Source: Gilliamella sp. ESL0441 (GTDB lineage Bacteria; Pseudomonadota; Gammaproteobacteria; Enterobacterales; Orbaceae). From it: 64,000 bases of DNA. The position numbers and the translations under genes are program-made. The notes below the pieces were generated by a model that worked only from the letters and a program-made list of their open reading frames with translations, had not been told where the DNA came from and did not search any database. Shown here in pieces: positions 45,702 to 54,803 of the stretch (positions are counted from its first letter, which is position 1; every line of letters begins with the position of its first letter). The DNA is taken from contig NZ_CP048264.1 in assembly GCF_019469185.1 (NCBI RefSeq), positions 1,054,001 through 1,118,000 on the forward strand. Direction: 5' to 3'.

Positions 45702-47717
45702 GTGCGGTTAAATAAAAGTCAGCAACAAGCTGTTGAATATGTTTCTGGCCCGTGCCTGGTCTTAGCCGGTGCAGGCTCGGGAAAAACTCGGGTTATAATA
45801 AACAAAATTGCTTACTTAATTCGTGTTAAGGAATATTTGCCACGCCACATTGTTGCTGTAACCTTTACCAACAAAGCCGCGCGTGAAATGAAAGAGCGTA
45901 TTGCTCAATCACTCAGCAAACAAGAGGCAAGAGGGCTTAAAATCTCGACTTTTCATACACTGGGTTTGGATATCGTTCGTCGAGAATATAAACATCTTGG
46001 CATCAAAGCTAACTTTTCTTTATTTGATGATCATGATCAAACGGCATTACTCAAAGAACTGACTCAACAATGGTTAGATGGCGATAAAGATCTCATTAAC
46101 CAACTACGTTCAACTATTTCGAATTGGAAAAATGATATTGTCGACTCAACAATAGCCATGGCTAGGGCACAAACCAATAAAGAAAAATTATTTGCTCATT
46201 GTTATCAGCTTTATGAAAAACAATTAAAAGCTTGCAGTATATTGGATTTTGATGATCTTATCTTATTGCCTACCTTATTATTAAAAAATAATGAAGAAGT
46301 TCGAGAAAAATGGCAAAATCGAGTTCGTTATCTACTCATTGATGAATATCAAGATACTAATACCAGTCAATATGAATTCATTAAATTATTAGTCGGTAAT
46401 CGAGCCAAATTTACTGTTGTAGGCGATGATGATCAATCGATCTACTCATGGCGAGGAGCCCGCCCTAAAAATTTAGTTTTACTCCAACAAGATTTTCCTA
46501 ATCTAGAAGTTATAAAACTCGAACAAAATTATCGATCTTCCGGGCGAATTTTAAAAGTTGCCAATATTTTAATTGAAAATAATCCCCATATATTTGAAAA
46601 AAAACTATTTTCAGAACTGGGTTATGGTGAAGAGCTTAAAGTTATCTCTGCCGATAGCGAAGAGTCCGAAGCGGAAAAGGTGATCAATGATTTAATTGGT
46701 CATCGATTTGCGAATAACAGCCAATATGGTCAATATGCAATTTTATATCGTGGAAATCATCAAGCCAGATTGATCGAAAAAATGTTAATGCAATACCGGA
46801 TTCCTTATCGAATTTCGGGGGGGACTTCCTTTTTTGCTCGAACTGAAATTAAAGATCTCATGGCCTACTTGCGATTATTGACAAATCCCGATGATGATAA
46901 TGCGTTCATACGCATTATCAATACGCCAAAACGTGAAATAGGGCCAGTCACGATCCAAAAACTAGGGGAATGGGCAAATCATCGAGCTGTCAGTTTATAT
47001 CAAGCAAGTCATGATATGGGACTTACGGAAGTATTATCTGGCAAACGAATGGAAACGCTACAACTCTTTATTCAATGGTTTGATTCACTAATTCAAAAAT
47101 CCCATAATGAACCCATGGAAGCCATTCACGAGTTACTGCATGGAATCCATTATGAAAGTTGGATTTATGAAACATCACCTTCACCAACCGCAGGACAAAT
47201 GCGAATGCGCAATGTAGAGCAATTAATCAGTTGGTTAAATGATATGTTACAGGGTGATGACATTGACGAGGGTATGACACTTGAACAAGCCGTAGCAAGA
47301 TTTACCTTACGGGATATGCTAGAACGTAACGAATCTGAAGAAGAACTCGATCAAGTTCAGCTTATGACACTTCATGCATCTAAAGGATTAGAATTCCCTT
47401 ATGTCTATTTGGTTGGCATGTCTGAAGGCGTTTTACCGCATCAAAACAGTATTGATGAGGACAATATAGAAGAGGAGCGTCGTCTTGCTTATGTTGGCAT
47501 TACCCGTGCACAACAAGAACTCACTTTTTCCTTTAGTCGTCAACGCAAACAATTTGGCGAAACAGTTTACGTAGAGCCAAGCCGTTTTTTGCTGGAACTC
47601 CCTCAAGATGATCTCAATTGGACGGATGAACGAACAAAATTATCCCCAGAGAAGAATATGCAACAAGGACAAAGCAGGCTTGCTATGTTAAAAGCGCAGA
47701 TAGCCAATGCTAAATAA
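45702..47717 (+). CDS. rep: ATP-dependent DNA helicase Rep
   Basis: 671 residues from a GTG at 45702 (AAAGG ten bases before), aligning with E. coli Rep M-R-L-N. UvrD/Rep SF1A motifs: Q-Q-Q-A-V, Walker [10 protein letters not shown] (22-30), [42 protein letters not shown] and [11 protein letters not shown]. It clears proteins ahead of the replication fork as a 3'-5' helicase associated with DnaB. Length is normal. Confidence 0.96.
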   Translation: MRLNKSQQQAVEYVSGPCLVLAGAGSGKTRVIINKIAYLIRVKEYLPRHIVAVTFTNKAAREMKERIAQSLSKQEARGLKISTFHTLGLDIVRREYKHLGIKANFSLFDDHDQTALLKELTQQWLDGDKDLINQLRSTISNWKNDIVDSTIAMARAQTNKEKLFAHCYQLYEKQLKACSILDFDDLILLPTLLLKNNEEVREKWQNRVRYLLIDEYQDTNTSQYEFIKLLVGNRAKFTVVGDDDQSIYSWRGARPKNLVLLQQDFPNLEVIKLEQNYRSSGRILKVANILIENNPHIFEKKLFSELGYGEELKVISADSEESEAEKVINDLIGHRFANNSQYGQYAILYRGNHQARLIEKMLMQYRIPYRISGGTSFFARTEIKDLMAYLRLLTNPDDDNAFIRIINTPKREIGPVTIQKLGEWANHRAVSLYQASHDMGLTEVLSGKRMETLQLFIQWFDSLIQKSHNEPMEAIHELLHGIHYESWIYETSPSPTAGQMRMRNVEQLISWLNDMLQGDDIDEGMTLEQAVARFTLRDMLERNESEEELDQVQLMTLHASKGLEFPYVYLVGMSEGVLPHQNSIDEDNIEEERRLAYVGITRAQQELTFSFSRQRKQFGETVYVEPSRFLLELPQDDLNWTDERTKLSPEKNMQQGQSRLAMLKAQIANAK

Positions 47718-48018
47718 ATATCAATTACAATTAAACTTAATTCGAAAAAATTTAAAAACAGGCGGAAAGAATAAGCAGATAGAAATTTAGAATTAAAATT
47801 TCCAAATGGAAAATGTTTAAGTGATCGATAGAAGTTAAATAAAACCAATAAACAGATAACCTACAAATACCGTTATAACGATTAGCAAATATAGACAAAT
47901 AAAACGATAAATTGATGATATTTTGATAATCTAAGCAGACAAACGACTAAAAATCATTGACGGATCGAAATAGCTTTATATAATACACAGCGTTAAATCA
48001 ACAAATCAATGATAACAT
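47718..48018. other. Intergenic region between rep and tRNA-Arg
   Basis: No gene; its right end holds the tRNA promoter listed separately. Confidence 0.5.
47957..47984 (+). promoter_or_regulatory. Sigma-70 promoter of tRNA-Arg
   Basis: TTGACG at 47957-47962 and a perfect TATAAT at 47979-47984, spaced by 16 bases, end 34 bases before the tRNA. This is among the best promoter matches in the window. Confidence 0.8.
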
Positions 48019-48095
48019 GTCTCCTTAGCTCAGCTGGATAGAGCAACGGCCTTCTAAGCCGTAGGTCACAGGTTCGAATCCTGTAGGGGACGCCA
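48019..48095 (+). tRNA. tRNA-Arg (anticodon UCU)
   Basis: 77 bases with CCA encoded. Acceptor stem GTCTCCT/AGGGGAC, D-arm GCTC...GAGC, anticodon stem ACGGC/GCCGT with loop CTTCTAA (anticodon TCT, reads AGA), T-arm ACAGG-TTCGAAT-CCTGT. It is a single tRNA gene with its own promoter. Accessory genes begin directly after it, and tRNA-Arg genes are common integration sites, but I saw no integrase or repeated 3' end. Confidence 0.97.
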
Positions 48096-48108
48096 TTTCA
48101 TCAATGAC

Positions 48109-48330
48109 TCACAATACCCGACCAAGATTAAATCCCATTTTTGCTTGATTTTTAGAATTTTTAACACGATCTAATATGATTCTATAGGATTGACAACACC
48201 AATCTATTAACAGTGTCGTTACGGTATATTCTAATACAGCAATAAAAAATACCGTAAAAGCCATTGAATCTGCAAAACCCAAGACAAACATCCGGTAGAA
48301 CAAGCCAAATAATCCACCTAAATTCACCAC
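48109..48330 (-). CDS. Small hydrophobic hypothetical protein, possibly a remnant
   Basis: 73 codons from a GTG; the frame is open about a dozen codons further without an ATG and with no clear ribosome site. The product has one or two hydrophobic helices (F-A-D-S-M-A-F-T-V-F-F-I-A-V-L) and a basic end. It faces the tRNA gene and lies in accessory DNA. I do not recognise it; it may be the tail of a decayed membrane protein. Confidence 0.25.
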   Translation of the reverse strand: MVNLGGLFGLFYRMFVLGFADSMAFTVFFIAVLEYTVTTLLIDWCCQSYRIILDRVKNSKNQAKMGFNLGRVL

Positions 48331-48583
48331 GTATGTGCAAAGTAAGGCAAAAATTAATTTCGCAGTTTATTAACTCATAAATTTTCTAAAACCTATCTTT
48401 GATTTTCACATTAACAAAATTTTTATTAATCATAATCACATCTAAAAAGCCTTATAAAGAGGACAAAGTATATAGGATGCTCGCCTTTTCGAGTTATCAG
48501 TATTCATAAATTCACCCGTAAATAATTTTGTGAATAATGTATTTGGCTGTATATTGTATTTTATTTATACACGAGAAATAGAT

Positions 48584-48925
48584 ATGAATATATTTAAGAG
48601 ATTAGTGAAAGGCGATCTAGGCCTAGCTGTAACTTTTTGGGTGTTCGGTGTTTTATTTAGTGTGATTTTAGCTGCAATTTTCTTTGCAATGACTTTTATT
48701 TTCAACGCATATCACGTTCCAACATCGTTTAGAATTAGCGTAATCTTATTTATTTATTCAATTAATTTTTTAAATTCGATTCTGGTTCTTGTCGGTTTAT
48801 TTAATTTATTAAAAAATGGTGGCGTTACTTATTGGAGAGTGATAGCTTTGGTTGTTTGGTTATGTGCGACAGCATATTCAGTCTATGATGATAGCTGCGA
48901 TATACTACATTTAGTTACGCAGTAG
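48584..48925 (+). CDS. Small four-helix membrane protein, hypothetical
   Basis: 113 residues from the ATG at 48584. It begins M-N-I-F-K-R-L-V-K-G-D-L-G-L, a short basic amphipathic start, then hydrophobic segments at about 14-38, 48-70 and 78-98. The opening (K-x-x-x-G-D-x-x-L followed by T-F-W-V-F-G-V) resembles small inner-membrane proteins of unknown function found in many proteobacteria. No partner gene is next to it; 48926-49217 appears empty. Confidence 0.55.
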   Translation: MNIFKRLVKGDLGLAVTFWVFGVLFSVILAAIFFAMTFIFNAYHVPTSFRISVILFIYSINFLNSILVLVGLFNLLKNGGVTYWRVIALVVWLCATAYSVYDDSCDILHLVTQ

Positions 48926-49217
48926 CCTTGCAACTGTTTACATCTGTATTTTTTAACCTGTAAGCACATTAAAGTGTTATAAATCGCAATTACAAGCAGT
49001 TCCCTAAAATATTAAGCCAACAGTTGAGGCTGATTGACTGGTGTTAATTTTGGTCCACCGAGCTATTTGGTGCATGAATTTGCGTTTTTCTTCAATGATA
49101 ATACAGTGATAAGGTCATTATTACCTATTTATCGTTATTAGAGAAAATAATCGATATTCCTTCGATGGCTAATTGTGTATAATTACAAAAAAATCAATTA
49201 ACAAAAGGAAATTATAC

Positions 49218-49517
49218 ATGTTCAAGAAGTTACTAGCTGTATTTGTTGTTAGTTTTGTTTTAGTTGGATGTGGTGATGGTTCACCTAAAGTTGACGCTTC
49301 ATCTAAGTCAGCATTTCAAGCATCAATGAAAGAAATATCTGAAACTTTAAAGGGAGAGGATAGCGATAATTTCAAAAAAGCAATATTGAAGATTGTTTTA
49401 GCTGCTAGTTTTGAAACTGGAGGTGATGAAGCTAAAATTCAGCAAATATTGGAAGAAAAACTTGATGGTAAAACGGCAAAAGAAATCCTAAAAGAGTATA
49501 GCAAAAGTCAACCATAG
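49218..49517 (+). CDS. Small lipoprotein, DUF6694-like
   Basis: 99 residues from the ATG at 49218, with AAAAGGAAA before it. The leader ends L-V-G-C (Cys18), a proper lipobox. The mature part, K-V-D-A-S-S-K-S-A-F-Q-A-S-M-K-E-I, then charged helices and G-K-T-A-K-E-I-L, resembles the DUF6694 lipoprotein family as I remember it. The function is unknown. It has its own terminator and is therefore a single-gene unit next to the leftward lipoprotein array, to which it is not related in sequence. Confidence 0.65.
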   Translation: MFKKLLAVFVVSFVLVGCGDGSPKVDASSKSAFQASMKEISETLKGEDSDNFKKAILKIVLAASFETGGDEAKIQQILEEKLDGKTAKEILKEYSKSQP

Positions 49518-49527
49518 TAAAAGATTA

Positions 49528-49554
49528 AAAGCTCGTTAAATGCGAGCTTTTTTT
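49528..49554 (+). terminator. Terminator after the DUF6694-like gene
   Basis: AAAGCTCG at 49528-49535 and CGAGCTTT at 49543-49550 with loop TTAAATG, running on to a T-run ending at 49554. It may also act on the leftward array, since A bases precede the stem. Confidence 0.85.
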
Positions 49555-49604
49555 GGCAAAATAAAGGACTAAAAAGTAAAAATATATAATTTTTTCATGA
49601 TTAC

Positions 49605-50543
49605 CTATCTTATTACCTCTAATTCGTCAGAGCCTTCGGGTATATGGAAACGGAATAAATAATTTCCAGTAGTCTCCTTTTTATCTTCTTTAACAATTGC
49701 TTTAAATTTGATTCCGTCTGTAAAACTATCCCCGTTTTTTTGTCTTAATTTTACAAGCCTATTATTGGGTTCAAGTATTATCTGATAGTCTTCAATCGGT
49801 AAAATTTGTATATCATCAAATATCTTTGAAAACTCCCCACTGGTTAAAGAGTATTCTTGAAAATAATTTTCAATTTCTTGTTGTGTCGCATATAAACAGA
49901 TAAATTTTTCTTTCAATTTAGGCATAACTGCTTGAAAGTAAGCTTCTGTATCCTTATTTTCTAAAATAGTACGCAACGCCTCTATTTTTTTAACTACTTT
50001 TTGTTCCAAATCGGGGACTTTGGTTAAATCTTTAGATTTTGTCCAACCTGTCATTTGATAAGGCACTTCCGCTTCAAATTCAAACGATTTTTCAAAATAA
50101 GGTAAATCTTTAGTCTGTTCATAAGGCAGTTCGAAGTTTAGTATATGGATTTCAGGAATTTCTTTATCCCTAAAATTTTTTCTATAATATAATCTCATTC
50201 TAAAAGAGGCATATTTGCCCAAAACAGCCTGTTCATTCGGGGGATAAATGCGAAAGGTTATTTTTTGTTTACCACTGCCCAATATTCGATAGTTTAATGG
50301 GACAATGGGGCTGGTAATTTTACCTTGATAATGGGCAAACATTTGTACATCATTAACAAATAGTTCCCATTTAATATTAGCGCTGTAAATTCCGACATAA
50401 TAGGCAGGTTCTTGTTTGTACTGCTTTGGCACTTCAATTGCTTGCATAGTTTCTTGAATTATTTGTTTATCTGTTTTTTGTGCTTGTCCGCAAGAAAACA
50501 GAAAACAACTAAGTAAAAATAAACTGATTAATTTTTTCATCAT
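49605..50543 (-). CDS. Tandem lipoprotein array, copy A1 (DELEVIR subtype A)
   Basis: 312 residues from the ATG at 50543, whose first bases overlap the stop of the preceding gene (TAATG); the in-frame ATG at 50549 is too close to AAAGG. Leader M-M-K-K-L-I-S-L-F-L-L-S-C-F-L-F-S-C-G-Q carries the lipobox L-F-S-C. Subtype A blocks: A-I-E-V-P-K-Q-Y-K-Q-E-P, W-E-L-F-V-N-D, G-S-G-K-Q-K-I-T-F-R-I-Y-P-P, Y-Q-M-T-G-W-T-K-S-K-D-L and the end I-P-E-G-S-D-E-L-E-V-I-R. It is last in a five-gene leftward operon. The function is unknown; immunity to a periplasm-acting toxin is a reasonable but untested idea. Confidence 0.8.
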   Translation of the reverse strand: MMKKLISLFLLSCFLFSCGQAQKTDKQIIQETMQAIEVPKQYKQEPAYYVGIYSANIKWELFVNDVQMFAHYQGKITSPIVPLNYRILGSGKQKITFRIYPPNEQAVLGKYASFRMRLYYRKNFRDKEIPEIHILNFELPYEQTKDLPYFEKSFEFEAEVPYQMTGWTKSKDLTKVPDLEQKVVKKIEALRTILENKDTEAYFQAVMPKLKEKFICLYATQQEIENYFQEYSLTSGEFSKIFDDIQILPIEDYQIILEPNNRLVKLRQKNGDSFTDGIKFKAIVKEDKKETTGNYLFRFHIPEGSDELEVIR

Positions 50544-51481
50544 TACCATACCTTTAACGCATTGCTACCTTGTGGCATATATAAGAAAATACGATCACCT
50601 CCTTCTATATCTCTTTCTTCTCCTTCATCATTTTTTATATGTGCTTTCATATAAAGCATTGGACGTAGATTTTTTTGCCAAAGAGCCGCAATTTTACCGT
50701 TGGCATAATATTGAATAGTATAGTTTTCGATCGGAATGAATTCCCGATGTAATATTCGAGGGTCATTATCCACAACACCCATTGTCTTTTCGGTGCTTTT
50801 CTTAATTTCACTATATGTATTATTGTATAGTACATTTGAAAAATGTCCCGCAGTATGAATTAATTCTTTTAAAAAACCTATTTGATCTAAGTTAATACAT
50901 AATTGTCTTAATTTTTCATATTTTTCGACAATTTTTTGTTCGATATTTGGGACATTTTTTAAATTAATAGATGTAGCAAGCTCCTGATCGTAAGTAAAGG
51001 GTACATCGACATCAATCATCAATTTAGCTTCATAATAAGGTAACTTTTGCTCTTCCAACCCTTGTGGCAAGTTAAATTCGGCAATTTTTTGATACTCACT
51101 TAAAGAAGTATCCTTGTCGGCTGCTCGGAAAATGGTAACAGATGCATTAGCATATTTGGTTATATACTCTTCTCCATCTCTCGGGAAGATTTTGATAATG
51201 ACAATTTTTTTGCCGGCATTAAGTAATAATAAGTTTAATGGCAACATGGTTGATTGACCTGTATTATCTACGAATCTATAATCGGTACTTCCTTCTACTT
51301 CAATAATAAGTTTGCAACCGTTTTTAGTTACTTGTGCGCCGAATGCTGGACGATGATTATAGGTATGTGTTAACTTTAATCTTTGTTGTATAAATCCTTC
51401 CATTTGTTTTTCTTGGTTTTCTTGTCCGCAAGAAAACAGAAAACAACTAAGTAAAAATAAACTGATTAATTTTTTCATCAT
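50543..51481 (-). CDS. Tandem lipoprotein array, copy B1 (subtype B)
   Basis: 312 residues from the ATG at 51481, overlapping the stop of copy B2 (TAATG). Same leader and lipobox as the A copies. Subtype B has R-P-A-F-G-A-Q-V-T-K-N-G-C-K-L-I-I-E, D-V-P-F-T-Y-D-Q-E-L-A-T-S-I and the terminus Y-M-P-Q-G-S-N-A-L-K-V-W instead of D-E-L-E-V-I-R, but the same overall layout, including Y-A-N-G-K. A stretch of about 140 bases (50926-51066) is nearly identical to copy B2 (51868-52008), while the next 80 codons differ strongly. Confidence 0.8.
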   Translation of the reverse strand: MMKKLISLFLLSCFLFSCGQENQEKQMEGFIQQRLKLTHTYNHRPAFGAQVTKNGCKLIIEVEGSTDYRFVDNTGQSTMLPLNLLLLNAGKKIVIIKIFPRDGEEYITKYANASVTIFRAADKDTSLSEYQKIAEFNLPQGLEEQKLPYYEAKLMIDVDVPFTYDQELATSINLKNVPNIEQKIVEKYEKLRQLCINLDQIGFLKELIHTAGHFSNVLYNNTYSEIKKSTEKTMGVVDNDPRILHREFIPIENYTIQYYANGKIAALWQKNLRPMLYMKAHIKNDEGEERDIEGGDRIFLYMPQGSNALKVW

Positions 51482-52407
51482 TACCATACCTTCAACTCAT
51501 TGCTACCTTGTGGCATATATAAGAATATAGGTCGACCTCCTTCTATATTTCTTTCTTCTCCTTCATCATTTTTTACATGGGCTTTCATATAAAGCATTGG
51601 GCGTAGATTTTTTTGCCACAGTGCCACAATTTTACCATTCGCATAGTATTGAATCTGGTAATTTTCGATCGGTAAAAATTCACGATTCGTTATTCTAGAA
51701 TTCGAATCGGTTAACATAGGCTTTCTTTTATATGAATTTTTTATTTCCTCATAAGTATTTTCGTAGGTTGTGTTTGATACAATACTTGAAGGATGTATAG
51801 ATTCCTTATAGTACTTAATTTCATCTTTGTTAATGCATATTGTTCTTATTTGATTATATTTTTCGACAATTTTTTGTTCGATATTTGGGACATTTTTTAA
51901 ATTAATAGATGTAGCAAGCTCCTGATCGTAAGTAAAGGGTACATCGACATCAATCATCAATTTAGCTTCATAATAAGGTAACTTTTGCTCTTCCAACCCT
52001 TGTGGTAAGTTAAATTCAGCAATTTTTTGATAATCTTTTAAAGAAGTATCCTTGTCGGCTGCTCGGTAAATGGTAACAGATGCATTAGCGTATTTAGTTA
52101 GATAGTCTTCTCCATCTCTCGGGTAAACTTTGATGATGACATTTTTTTTACCGGCATTGAATAATAAAAAATTTAAAGGCAACATGGTTGATTGTCCAGT
52201 ATCATCAGTAAATCGATAATCTTGTGATCCCTCGACTTCAATAATAAGTTTGCATCCGTTTTTGGTAACTTGTGCGCCGAATGCCGGGCGATGTGTGTAA
52301 TTTTGCGTTAAGGCTAATTCTTGTTGTATGATTTCTTCCATTTGTTTTTCTTGTCCGCAAGAAAACAGAAAACAACTTAATAAAAACAAGCTGATTAATT
52401 TTTTCAT
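51481..52407 (-). CDS. Tandem lipoprotein array, copy B2 (subtype B)
   Basis: 308 residues; the ATG at 52407 follows GATAGG by six bases. Leader as in the other copies, with S-C-G-Q-E-K-Q directly after the lipobox. Nearly the same as B1 up to about residue 185, different from there to about 245 (for example K-E-S-I-H-P-S-S-I-V against K-E-L-I-H-T-A-G-H-F), then again nearly the same to the end N-E-L-K-V-W. This constant-variable-constant pattern implies duplication with local diversification or gene conversion. Confidence 0.8.
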   Translation of the reverse strand: MKKLISLFLLSCFLFSCGQEKQMEEIIQQELALTQNYTHRPAFGAQVTKNGCKLIIEVEGSQDYRFTDDTGQSTMLPLNFLLFNAGKKNVIIKVYPRDGEDYLTKYANASVTIYRAADKDTSLKDYQKIAEFNLPQGLEEQKLPYYEAKLMIDVDVPFTYDQELATSINLKNVPNIEQKIVEKYNQIRTICINKDEIKYYKESIHPSSIVSNTTYENTYEEIKNSYKRKPMLTDSNSRITNREFLPIENYQIQYYANGKIVALWQKNLRPMLYMKAHVKNDEGEERNIEGGRPIFLYMPQGSNELKVW

Positions 52408-52413
52408 GATTAC

Positions 52414-53352
52414 CTATCTTATTACCTCTAATTCGTCAGAGCCTTCGGGTATATGGAAACTGAATAAATAACTTCCATTAATCTCTTGTTTATCTTCTTT
52501 ATCAATTGCTATAAATTTAATTCCGTCTATATAATTATTATTTTTATTTTTCTGTCTTAATTTTACAATCCTATTATTGGGATCAATTATTATTTGATAG
52601 TCTGTGATCGGTAAAATTTGTATATTATTAAATAATTTTGAAATTTCCCCACTGGTTAAAGATTTTTCTTGAAGATAATTTTCAATTTCTTCTTGAGTGG
52701 CATATAAACAGATAAATTTTTCTTTCAACTTAGGCATAACTGCTTGAAAGTAAGCTTCTGTATCCTTATTTTCTAAAATAGTACGCAACTCCTCTATTTT
52801 TTTAACTACTTTTTGTTCCAAATCGGGGACTTTGGTTAAATCTTTAGATTTTGTCCAACCTGTCATTTGGTAAGGCACTTGCGCTTCAAATTCAAACGAT
52901 TTTTCAAAATAAGGTAAATCTTTAGTCTGTTCATAAGGCAGTTCGAAGTTTAGTATAGGGATTTCAGGATCTTCCTTATCCCTAAAATTTTTATTGAAAA
53001 ATAATCTCATTCTAAAAGCGGCATACTTGCCTAAAACAGCCTGTCCATTCGGGGGATAAATGCGAAAGGTTATTTTTTGTTTACCACTGCCCAATATTCG
53101 ATAGTTTAATGGGACAATGGGACTGGTAATTTTACCTTGATAATGGGCAAACATTTGTACATCATTAACAAATAGTTCCCATTTAATATTAGCGCTGTAA
53201 ATTCCGACATAATAGAACGGTTCTTGCTTGTACTGCTTTGGCACTTCAATTGCTTGCATAGTTTCTTGAATTATTTGTTTATCTGTTTTTTGTGCTTGTC
53301 CGCAAGAAAACAGAAAACAACTAAGTAAAAACACGTTTATTAATTTTTTCAT
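52414..53352 (-). CDS. Tandem lipoprotein array, copy A2 (subtype A)
   Basis: 312 residues; the ATG at 53352 is six bases after the stop of copy A3, with the AGG of GATAGG as ribosome site. Leader M-K-K-L-I-N-V-F-L-L-S-C with L-F-S-C; the I-N-V variant is the one closest to the fossil leader at 2802-2875. Very similar to A1 over the first two thirds; changes cluster around residues 208-290 (for example L-Q-E-K-S-L-T-S-G-E-I-S-K-L-F-N-N against F-Q-E-Y-S-L-T-S-G-E-F-S-K-I-F-D-D), then the invariant I-P-E-G-S-D-E-L-E-V-I-R. Confidence 0.8.
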   Translation of the reverse strand: MKKLINVFLLSCFLFSCGQAQKTDKQIIQETMQAIEVPKQYKQEPFYYVGIYSANIKWELFVNDVQMFAHYQGKITSPIVPLNYRILGSGKQKITFRIYPPNGQAVLGKYAAFRMRLFFNKNFRDKEDPEIPILNFELPYEQTKDLPYFEKSFEFEAQVPYQMTGWTKSKDLTKVPDLEQKVVKKIEELRTILENKDTEAYFQAVMPKLKEKFICLYATQEEIENYLQEKSLTSGEISKLFNNIQILPITDYQIIIDPNNRIVKLRQKNKNNNYIDGIKFIAIDKEDKQEINGSYLFSFHIPEGSDELEVIR

Positions 53353-53358
53353 GATTAC

Positions 53359-54297
53359 CTATCTTATTACCTCTAATTCGTCAGAGCCTTCGGGGATATG
53401 GAAACGGAATAAATAACTTCCATTAGACTCCTTATTATTTTCTTTAAAAATTGCTTTAAATTTAATTCCGTCAGAAAAATCATCTTTGTCTTTTTGTCTT
53501 AATTTTACAATCCTATTATTGGGTTCAATTATTATCTGATAATCTTCAATCGGTAAAATTTGTATATCATCAAATATCTTTGAAAACTCCCCATTGGTTA
53601 AAGAACTTTCTTGAAGATAATTTTCAATTTCTTGTTGAGTGGCATATAAACAGATAAATTTTTCTTTCTCTCTGGGCATGATTGCTTGAAAGTAAGCTTC
53701 TGTATTATTTTTCTCTAAAATAGTACGCAACGCCTCTATTTTTTTAACTACTTTTTGTTCCAAATCGGGGACTTTGGTTAAATCTTTAGATTTTGTCCAA
53801 CCTGTCATTTGATAAGGCACTTGCGCTTCAAATTCAAACGATTTTTCAAAATAAGGTAAATCTTTAGTCTCTTCATAAGGCAGTTCGAAATCTAGTATAT
53901 GGATTTCTGGATCTTCCTTATCTCTAAAATTTTTATTGTAAAATAATCTCATTCTAAAAGCGGCATATTTGCCTAAAACAGCCTGTCCATTCGGGGGATA
54001 AATGCGAAAGGTTATTTTTTGTTTACCACTGCCCAGTATATTATAATTTAGTGGGACAATGGGACTGGTAATTTTACCCTGATAATGATCAAACGCTTGT
54101 GTATCATTAATAAATAGTTCCCATTTAACATGTGAACTGTAAATCCCGACATAATAGGCAGGTTCTTGCTTGTACTGCTTTGGTACTTCAATTGCTTGCA
54201 TAGTTTCTTGAATTATTTGTTTATCTGTTTTTTGTGCTTGTCCGCAAGAAAACAAAAAACAACTAACTAAAAATAAACTGATTAATTTTTTCATCAT
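53359..54297 (-). CDS. Tandem lipoprotein array, copy A3 (subtype A), first gene
   Basis: 312 residues from the ATG at 54297. The overlap with an upstream T-G-G-T-A-A end shows it once followed a B-type copy, of which only the last codons remain. Leader with F-L-V-S-C-F-L-F-S-C. Subtype A body, with Y-S-S-H-V-K-W-E-L-F-I-N-D replacing Y-S-A-N-I-K-W-E-L-F-V-N-D. It is now the first gene of the leftward array; its promoter should lie right of 54350. Confidence 0.8.
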   Translation of the reverse strand: MMKKLISLFLVSCFLFSCGQAQKTDKQIIQETMQAIEVPKQYKQEPAYYVGIYSSHVKWELFINDTQAFDHYQGKITSPIVPLNYNILGSGKQKITFRIYPPNGQAVLGKYAAFRMRLFYNKNFRDKEDPEIHILDFELPYEETKDLPYFEKSFEFEAQVPYQMTGWTKSKDLTKVPDLEQKVVKKIEALRTILEKNNTEAYFQAIMPREKEKFICLYATQQEIENYLQESSLTNGEFSKIFDDIQILPIEDYQIIIEPNNRIVKLRQKDKDDFSDGIKFKAIFKENNKESNGSYLFRFHIPEGSDELEVIR

Positions 54298-54347
54298 TAC
54301 CATACCTTCAACTCATTGCTACCTTGTGGCAAATATAAGAAAATACC
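54297..54347 (-). pseudogene. Remnant 3' end of a subtype B lipoprotein
   Basis: The minus strand encodes G-I-F-L-Y-L-P-Q-G-S-N-E-L-K-V-W and a stop, the exact end of subtype B, and is broken by a TGA directly before it. It shows that a sixth copy was lost by deletion or disruption. Confidence 0.7.
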
Positions 54348-54385
54348 TCATCCTCATAAGGAGACGAAATTTTTTCTAAAGATTC

Positions 54386-54604
54386 TTAATTATAATTACC
54401 CTTAAATTTAGATGAAAAGATATCGATAGGAACGAAAAAACCGAGGTGTCTAATATCAAAAGGTTTTCCATTGATGATTTTAAAACTTTTTGGTTGTAGG
54501 ACTTGATTGCATCCGATCCTCAAAATAAAGTCATACAAATAATAAGTTTTTTTAAGTAGCTTCAATGTATTCTTTTCCGGAATTATAAATTTCTCTTTCA
54601 TCAT
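54386..54604 (-). CDS. Short hypothetical protein or remnant upstream of the lipoprotein array
   Basis: 72 codons starting M-M-K-E-K-F-I-I-P-E-K-N-T-L, with no signal peptide and no clear ribosome site. It contains I-R-H-L-G-F-F-V-P-I-D-I-F-S-S. I cannot assign it to the lipoprotein family or any other family. It lies between the B-type remnant and the terminator of the next operon, so it may be debris from the same rearrangement. Confidence 0.25.
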   Translation of the reverse strand: MMKEKFIIPEKNTLKLLKKTYYLYDFILRIGCNQVLQPKSFKIINGKPFDIRHLGFFVPIDIFSSKFKGNYN

Positions 54605-54758
54605 ATAATGTAATTTGTTTTCTTTATATAAGTCATATGTTTTCCTTACTCATTTGTATATTTTTATCGTTATTTTAGTTCTCCCCAAATTATTGTCTGG
54701 TTTAATTGTTTATCAATTTTATTTTAACTTAACTGACTCATGATCATCATTCTCTAAG

Positions 54759-54788
54759 AAAAAGCGGAAATTAAATTTCCGCTTTTTT
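54759..54788. terminator. Bidirectional terminator before the AAA+ ATPase gene end
   Basis: AAGCGGAAA, short AT loop, TTTCCGCTT, flanked by A-run and T-run on both sides (54759-54788). On the minus strand it ends the yjfI-to-ATPase transcript just after the stop at 54804. Confidence 0.85.
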
Positions 54789-54803
54789 GATAAATCAACC
54801 ACT

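Noticed and set aside
48019..48095. tRNA-Arg as attachment site of an integrated element
   Set aside because: No integrase, phage gene or second copy of the tRNA 3' end was seen to the right, so I list only a tRNA-linked variable region.
54386..54604. Sixth intact member of the lipoprotein family
   Set aside because: It lacks leader, lipobox and family motifs; only the short B-type end at 54297-54347 can be assigned to the family.
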